Below are positions 5,683 through 9,589 of a stretch of 9,589 nt of DNA, piece by piece. The notes under the pieces were generated by a model that worked only from the letters and a program-made list of their open reading frames with translations, made no database searches and was not told the DNA's origin. The stretch's first letter is position 1. Each line of letters begins with the position of its first letter. The DNA is from Alphaproteobacteria bacterium. GTDB taxonomy: Bacteria > Pseudomonadota > Alphaproteobacteria > Rs-D84 > CACZYB01. The stretch spans positions 1 through 9,589 of the forward strand of contig JAEDDP010000016.1 in NCBI GenBank assembly GCA_016297965.1, given 5' to 3'. The position numbers were made by a program, and so were the translations under genes.

Positions 5683-6534
5683 TTATTTATGCATAAGCAT
5701 TTTTAATATATTTGCCAAAGTATCCTTTAAATCTTTTCTGTGAACAACAATGTCAACCATTCCTTGTTCCTTCAAACATTCCGCGGTCTGAAATTCCGGA
5801 GGAAGCTTTTGCTTAATTGTTTGTTCAATAACTCGCTTTCCCGCAAAACCAATAAGCGCACCTTTTTCCGCAATATGAATATCGCCAAGCATCGCAAATG
5901 AAGCACTTACACCACCCATTGTTGGATTCGCAAACACAACAATATATGGAAGTTTTGCATCACGTACCTTGTTTACAGCCATAGTCGTTCTTGCCATCTG
6001 CATAAGGGACAACATACTTTCTTGCATTCTTGCACCACCAGATGCAGGTATAGTGATAAATGCAGCATGCTTTTTTACGGCGGTTTCTGCTGCCTTTAAT
6101 ATGGCCTCACCAACGAATGTACCCATACTTCCACCCATAAATTCAAAGTTAAAGGCACAAACAACGGCATCCACACCTCCAATCTTTCCGTATGCAACTT
6201 CTGCCGCATCCCTTGATTTTGTGGAATTTCTGTATTGTGAAAGTCTGTCCTTATATTTTTTCAAATCCTTAAAATTAAGTGGATCATCCTTTACATCGGC
6301 AATTTCCACCTTTGTAAACTTGCCATCATCAAAAAGACTTTCAAATCTGTCATTTATTTGAAGGAAAAGGTGGTAATCACATTTTGTACATACATTAAGG
6401 TGATTATGCAAATCCTTTCTGTACATCAATGTTCCACATTTTGGACATGGAAGCCACATATTTTCAGGGACATCCTTTATCTTTGAAAACATAGTTTTTA
6501 TTTTTGGGCGAAATATATCTTTAAGCCAATTCAA
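5683..6534 (-). CDS. accD: Acetyl-CoA carboxylase carboxyltransferase subunit beta
   Basis: AccD is the zinc-containing partner of AccA in the carboxyltransferase that makes malonyl-CoA. The protein has 283 residues, slightly shorter than E. coli AccD (304). The N-terminal zinc ribbon is intact, with Cys30, Cys33, Cys49 and Cys52. In the crotonase-fold domain are FEFMGGSMGTFVGE (130-143), IPASGGARMQE (162-172) and NPTMGGVSASFA (203-214), all diagnostic for AccD. The start is TTG at 6534. It is supported by a strong AAGGAG seven bases upstream and by the expected N-terminal MNWLKD sequence. No ATG occurs near this position. The start lies two bases after the lapA-like stop, and its ribosome binding site is inside that gene, so the two are probably translationally coupled. 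Confidence 0.97.
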   Translation of the reverse strand: MNWLKDIFRPKIKTMFSKIKDVPENMWLPCPKCGTLMYRKDLHNHLNVCTKCDYHLFLQINDRFESLFDDGKFTKVEIADVKDDPLNFKDLKKYKDRLSQYRNSTKSRDAAEVAYGKIGGVDAVVCAFNFEFMGGSMGTFVGEAILKAAETAVKKHAAFITIPASGGARMQESMLSLMQMARTTMAVNKVRDAKLPYIVVFANPTMGGVSASFAMLGDIHIAEKGALIGFAGKRVIEQTIKQKLPPEFQTAECLKEQGMVDIVVHRKDLKDTLANILKMLMHK

Positions 6535-6536
6535 TT

Positions 6537-6773
6537 TTAAACTCCTTTTTTATTTCTAAACGATTTTGTTTTGTTATAAACCTTGTTTGCCAATATCCCA
6601 GCAATAAATGAGATAAAGGCAAGGATAATTGTGTAAAGGTATACCGGCATTTCAATTCCCATTTTAAACGGAAAAAGGTTTAAAATCATCAATCCCTTAT
6701 TTTCCGTTGAAAACAAAAAGATTAGGAAAAAAAGCCCACCCAGAAAAATCCAGTTTATAATGTATTTTATCAT
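6537..6773 (-). CDS. LapA-domain (DUF1049) inner-membrane protein
   Basis: This 78-residue protein has two hydrophobic helices, at about 6-22 and 42-64, and a basic C-terminal tail. That is the layout of the LapA/DUF1049 family. In E. coli LapA (YciS) works with LapB in controlling lipopolysaccharide synthesis; whether alphaproteobacterial relatives do the same is not established. The family call rests mainly on length, topology and position directly after an ihfB-like gene, a common proteobacterial order. The sequence NLFPFKMGIEMPVYLY between the helices also fits the family. The ATG at 6773 has only a weak purine-rich site (AGAAA), which overlaps the upstream gene's stop codon ten bases away, suggesting coupled translation. 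The stop lies two bases before accD. Confidence 0.75.
   Translation of the reverse strand: MIKYIINWIFLGGLFFLIFLFSTENKGLMILNLFPFKMGIEMPVYLYTIILAFISFIAGILANKVYNKTKSFRNKKGV
6542..6547 (-). promoter_or_regulatory. Ribosome binding site that fixes the accD TTG start
   Basis: AAGGAG on the minus strand lies seven bases upstream of the TTG at 6534, inside the last codons of the lapA-like gene. It is the main reason for choosing the TTG as the accD start and suggests coupled translation. Confidence 0.8.
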
Positions 6774-6783
6774 TTTTATTTTT

Positions 6784-7068
6784 CTATGATTTATTATTTA
6801 TTTTTTCGGAAAGAAGTTTTCCCGCCTTAAATTTAACGGAAAGCCTTTCTGGAAGATTTATTTTTGCACCACCCTTTGGGTTAGAAGCCATTTTCGGAGC
6901 AAGTTTTTTTGGTGCGAACACACCAAATCCACGAAGTTCTATTCTGTGGCCTTCTGCCAAAGATGAAGATATTTTTTCGGTCAATATATCAACGATTTTT
7001 TCAATATCCCGAATAAGCAGGTTATTTTTTTCTTGATATATAAGTTTTATAATATCACTTCTTGTCAT
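6784..7068 (-). CDS. ihfB: Integration host factor beta-like DNA-bending protein
   Basis: This 94-residue HU/IHF-family protein has the same length as E. coli IHF-beta. The N-terminal helices (about 3-40) form the dimer core. RIELRGFGVF (42-51) is the family signature leading into the DNA-binding arm (about 52-75), which contains NPKGG (63-67) with the proline that wedges between base pairs. The C-terminal VKFKAGKLLSEKIN matches the family end. IHF rather than HU is favoured by the IELRGFG wording, the N-terminal MTRSD and the lapA/accD neighbourhood. HU-like function as a homodimer cannot be excluded, because no alpha subunit is in the window. The role is sharp DNA bending in transcription, replication and recombination. 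It is the first gene of the four-gene operon, with AAGAGA upstream of ATG 7068. Confidence 0.88.
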   Translation of the reverse strand: MTRSDIIKLIYQEKNNLLIRDIEKIVDILTEKISSSLAEGHRIELRGFGVFAPKKLAPKMASNPKGGAKINLPERLSVKFKAGKLLSEKINNKS

Positions 7069-7100
7069 TTTATTCTCTTTTTTAAGGTTATTTGTTCCTC

Positions 7101-7129
7101 ATTATTGCAATTATTTTACGTTTTTTCAA
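7101..7129 (-). promoter_or_regulatory. Promoter of the ihfB-lapA-accD-accA operon
   Basis: On the minus strand there is a -35 TTGAAA (7124-7129), a 17-base spacer ending in TGC, and a -10 AATAAT (7101-7106). This combines a good -35 with an extended -10. The predicted start near 7094 leaves a leader of about 26 bases. The promoter fits into the 69-base gap after the platform-protein gene, so the acc operon can be expressed independently of the pilus genes. No hairpin terminator is visible between them, so read-through from the pilus genes is also possible. Confidence 0.7.
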
Positions 7130-7137
7130 GTGTTTTG

Positions 7138-8226
7138 TTATCCCATCGCACTTTGAACTTGGTTTTGCATATCAAACACACCCAAAAGAACCCACGCAAT
7201 AACACCTGACACAATCAACAATGCAACGGAATTAAGGATACTTGCTTCTTTTTTAATGTTTTCTATACTTGATTCCAAATACTCGGTCGCAACACCGTTT
7301 AATGCCTCCTCAAAATTATCAAGTTCGGAATAAATTTCCAAATCCCCGATAAGTTCGTCTTCTGGAAAATGCATATTACTTTTTTTAAGTGCGGTTCCAA
7401 GGTTATCACCGTTTTTAATAAACATCAACGCCTTATCAATACGTTCCCTTAAATATGGATTCGCATTTTGGCGAAGCGACTGCATAGATTTTGCAATCGG
7501 AGTACCCGATTCCACCAACGCAGCCAAACTCATAAGCCACGACACACCACTGAACATTCTGTAAAGCGACCAAGGCGGACACTTATCAAACCCAACACGA
7601 AGTGGTCCAACAAAATTTGAAAATGAAAAATAAATCACGGCAATTATTCCGAAAAGCACCACCGGAAATGTCCACCAATAAACCTTAACAAATCCCGAAA
7701 GCCAAACAAGGCTTTTCGCGGTACCGGACCATTGCGCATTTTTCGCAAATTCCAAAAGTGGCGGAACCATATACACACCCACACCAACAACAATAACCAA
7801 GGCAAGGGCGAACATCATAATAGGGTAGGTCACCGCACTGATAAGTGGTTGAATAATTCTGTTTGAACCCTCCGACACCTTTATAACGTTCATAAGGGCC
7901 TTTTCAAGCTTTGACACATCACCAACGGATAACATTAACTTTTCCCGCATAGGGGCCCATCCCTCAATCGCAGACGAAAAAGGAAGACCTTTTTCAAGCT
8001 CCTTTAACCACCATGCAACGGCGATTGCCATTGGTTCATCCGGACTTGCCCCGTCCTTTGATTCAATTACCCAAATACGATCCAATGCATCCATAAGGGT
8101 GAACCTATTCCTTAAAAGTGCCGCAAGCTTGTAATAAATTTTAAGCCTATGTTCGTTATTCATAAGGACCATAAATTGCGACAATTTCAAAATAATTTCA
8201 TTACTTGGAATTTTTTTCTCTGCCAT
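7138..8226 (-). CDS. Type IV pilus / type II secretion inner-membrane platform protein (PilC/GspF family)
   Basis: This 362-residue protein has the GspF/PilC architecture: two helical cytoplasmic domains (about 30-130 and 222-330) and three membrane helices (about 131-156, 184-203 and 332-352). It would form the inner-membrane platform that couples the ATPase to pilin or pseudopilin movement. Motif-like parts are GLPFSSAIEGW (80-90) in the first repeat and ALVESGTPIAKSM (236-248) in the second, each followed by the typical glycine-containing region. Sequence and size look closer to the type IVb/R64-like branch than to PilC of type IVa pili, but this is a judgement by eye. A strong AGGAGG lies eight bases before ATG 8226 and overlaps the end of the ATPase gene. 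The gap to that gene is 14 bases, so they form one operon. Confidence 0.87.
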   Translation of the reverse strand: MAEKKIPSNEIILKLSQFMVLMNNEHRLKIYYKLAALLRNRFTLMDALDRIWVIESKDGASPDEPMAIAVAWWLKELEKGLPFSSAIEGWAPMREKLMLSVGDVSKLEKALMNVIKVSEGSNRIIQPLISAVTYPIMMFALALVIVVGVGVYMVPPLLEFAKNAQWSGTAKSLVWLSGFVKVYWWTFPVVLFGIIAVIYFSFSNFVGPLRVGFDKCPPWSLYRMFSGVSWLMSLAALVESGTPIAKSMQSLRQNANPYLRERIDKALMFIKNGDNLGTALKKSNMHFPEDELIGDLEIYSELDNFEEALNGVATEYLESSIENIKKEASILNSVALLIVSGVIAWVLLGVFDMQNQVQSAMG

Positions 8227-8240
8227 AATTCATTCCTCCT

Positions 8241-9584
8241 TTAATAAACAGCCTCGGTATCAAGCATACCACACCATCTTTCAACTTCATCAACGGCAAT
8301 AATTCCACGAAGCATTTTTTCAATTGCATCTTCCTTTAATGTCCGGCCACTAAGCTCACTCGTCCAATAATGCACTGCCTCACCTTTATTTCCACTAACT
8401 ATTTTTTCAAGGAATTTTGAATCCGGCAAAATAATTTCGGATGCAACAATACGTCCAACGATTCCCTTTCCTCCACAAAATGCACATCCGGCACCCTTTA
8501 TATACGATTGTTCAATACCATATCGTCCAAGTGCATTTTCCAACCTTTTATACGATGGATGTTCGGGATGACGGGATATTGGTTCACGACACTTCGGACA
8601 AAGCTTTTTAAAAAGTCGTTGTGAAAGAAGTCCACGAATAAGTTCCGGATCCTTTAATTTAAACGGATCAATTCCCATATCAAGAAGTCGGTTAATAATC
8701 GCCGGTGCTGAGTTGGCATGAAGTGTTGACCAAACATTGTGTCCGGAAAGAGCCGCCTTAAAGGTCAACTCTGCGGATGAAAGGGTTCTGATTTCTCCAA
8801 CCATAATTGCATCAGGGTCGGAACGAAGCGATGCCGCCAATGCAAGGTTGAATGCTGCTTCCTTTTCCTCTTCTGTTGTGGCATTTGTAACCGGCATTTG
8901 CCTTGCACCTGGAATTGGGTATTCCGGTGGATCTTCAACGGTGATAAGGTTAAGTTCGTAATTTTTTTCCTTTAACATTTTTATCATAACACGTTGAAGT
9001 GTCGTTGACTTACCGGAACCGGTAGGACCGGCAATAACACAAAGTCCAGTCGGAAAGGAACGCATTTTATAAAGTTTTTCATCCTCGTAATCCGAAAATC
9101 CAAGCTCCTTTAAATTATCCGCGGATGAAGAGGAGGAGTTTGCATACAAAAGTCGCATAACAAGGTACCGTGTACCAAATGCGATAGGGTTAAATTGCAA
9201 ACGAATAGAAAGCACATTTTCCGGAAGGTAAAGATCTTTTTCCCCACGAAGAGGTGTACTTCCCAATTTCTGACCGGCCTGGAATTCATTTTGTGCATAG
9301 TTTGAATCCGAAATATCCGCCGACGCGAAAACGGAACGCACAAATGCCTCACCCCAGTTTTTATCATATTCAAGTATGGTTTGCATACTTCCGGAAATTC
9401 TGAATAACACAGTCGTATGGTCGGCAACAACCACGTGAATATCGGAAACCTTTTGTTCGGCGGCCCTGTATACAATATCCACAAAATCCTTTTGCATCTG
9501 GTTATTTGACATCAAATCATCTTGTGATACTGATGTTGTTGATGTCTTTGTGTCCGACGAATATATTGCATTCAAAAGGCTCAT
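8241..9584 (-). CDS. Type IV pilus / type II secretion ATPase (PilB/GspE family), possibly 5'-incomplete
   Basis: This is a secretion ATPase that powers pilus or pseudopilus assembly from the cytoplasmic face. It has 447 residues from the ATG at 9584. An N2-type domain (about 30-150) precedes the RecA-like core. Walker A AGPTGSGKS is at 185-193, the Asp box TVEDPPEY at 215-222, the Walker B region with LRSDPDAIMVGEIR at 253-266, and the His box STLHAN at 286-291. The assembly-type zinc motif has Cys329, Cys332, Cys367 and Cys370. This tetracysteine motif favours a PilB/GspE assembly motor over the PilT retraction type. It lacks the extra N1 domain of long PilB/GspE proteins, as is usual in type IVb-like ATPases. 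Only five bases remain upstream of the ATG, so no ribosome binding site can be judged. The frame stays open to the edge, so the true start may lie outside. Confidence 0.88.
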   Translation of the reverse strand: MSLLNAIYSSDTKTSTTSVSQDDLMSNNQMQKDFVDIVYRAAEQKVSDIHVVVADHTTVLFRISGSMQTILEYDKNWGEAFVRSVFASADISDSNYAQNEFQAGQKLGSTPLRGEKDLYLPENVLSIRLQFNPIAFGTRYLVMRLLYANSSSSSADNLKELGFSDYEDEKLYKMRSFPTGLCVIAGPTGSGKSTTLQRVMIKMLKEKNYELNLITVEDPPEYPIPGARQMPVTNATTEEEKEAAFNLALAASLRSDPDAIMVGEIRTLSSAELTFKAALSGHNVWSTLHANSAPAIINRLLDMGIDPFKLKDPELIRGLLSQRLFKKLCPKCREPISRHPEHPSYKRLENALGRYGIEQSYIKGAGCAFCGGKGIVGRIVASEIILPDSKFLEKIVSGNKGEAVHYWTSELSGRTLKEDAIEKMLRGIIAVDEVERWCGMLDTEAVY

Positions 9585-9589
9585 CGCCA

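Noticed and set aside
7121..7135. Possible IHF binding site near the ihfB promoter
   Set aside because: TTTCAAGTGTTTT on the plus strand misses the WATCAANNNNTTR consensus at two positions, too weak in A+T-rich DNA.
1..9589. CRISPR array, insertion sequence, integrase or phage genes
   Set aside because: No regular direct repeats, transposase or integrase motifs, or terminal inverted repeats were seen. The tRNA shows no duplicated 3' end that would mark an attachment site in this window.

Overview
The window is a compact, A+T-rich bacterial chromosomal segment. It carries one tRNA gene, about eleven protein genes, short intergenic gaps and recognisable sigma-70-type promoters and intrinsic terminators. 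The gene set is proteobacterial: an IHF-beta-like protein, then a LapA-domain (DUF1049) protein, then accD, plus a tRNA with encoded CCA and a YibQ-type divergent polysaccharide deacetylase. The order ihfB-lapA-accD points to Alphaproteobacteria. The low G+C and the apparent absence of the trp genes usual at this locus fit a host-associated lineage with a reduced genome. This placement is inference from gene content; no database search was run.

Left part (1-2013). A tRNA-Asp(GUC) gene has its own promoter and is followed 33 bases later by a membrane-anchored divergent polysaccharide deacetylase that starts at TTG. The two are probably co-transcribed. Next comes a small unknown basic protein (66 residues) behind a near-consensus promoter. 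After it lies a second near-consensus promoter, overlapped by a 16-base palindrome. This promoter drives no credible reading frame and runs into a strong terminator about 70 bases later, so it is a candidate small RNA. A 113-residue unknown protein on the minus strand shares that terminator.

Middle (2014-4742). typA/bipA, a ribosome-associated translational GTPase, forms a single-gene unit with its own terminator. A 198-residue single-pass membrane protein of unknown function follows, with its own extended -10 promoter and a strong ribosome binding site. A bidirectional terminator separates it from the convergent operon.

Right part (4741-9589), all on the minus strand. Upstream in transcription is a secretion-type ATPase (PilB/GspE family) followed by a three-helix platform protein (PilC/GspF family). 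Together they are the motor of a type IV pilus or type II secretion-like machine that continues outside the window. A fresh promoter just after the platform gene drives ihfB-like, lapA-like, accD and accA with gaps of 2 to 15 bases. That operon joins a DNA-bending protein, a small inner-membrane protein and both carboxyltransferase subunits of acetyl-CoA carboxylase, the committed step of fatty acid synthesis.

No mobile element, CRISPR array, integrase or rRNA was seen. The least explained parts are the 1519-1650 small-RNA candidate and the three unknown proteins.
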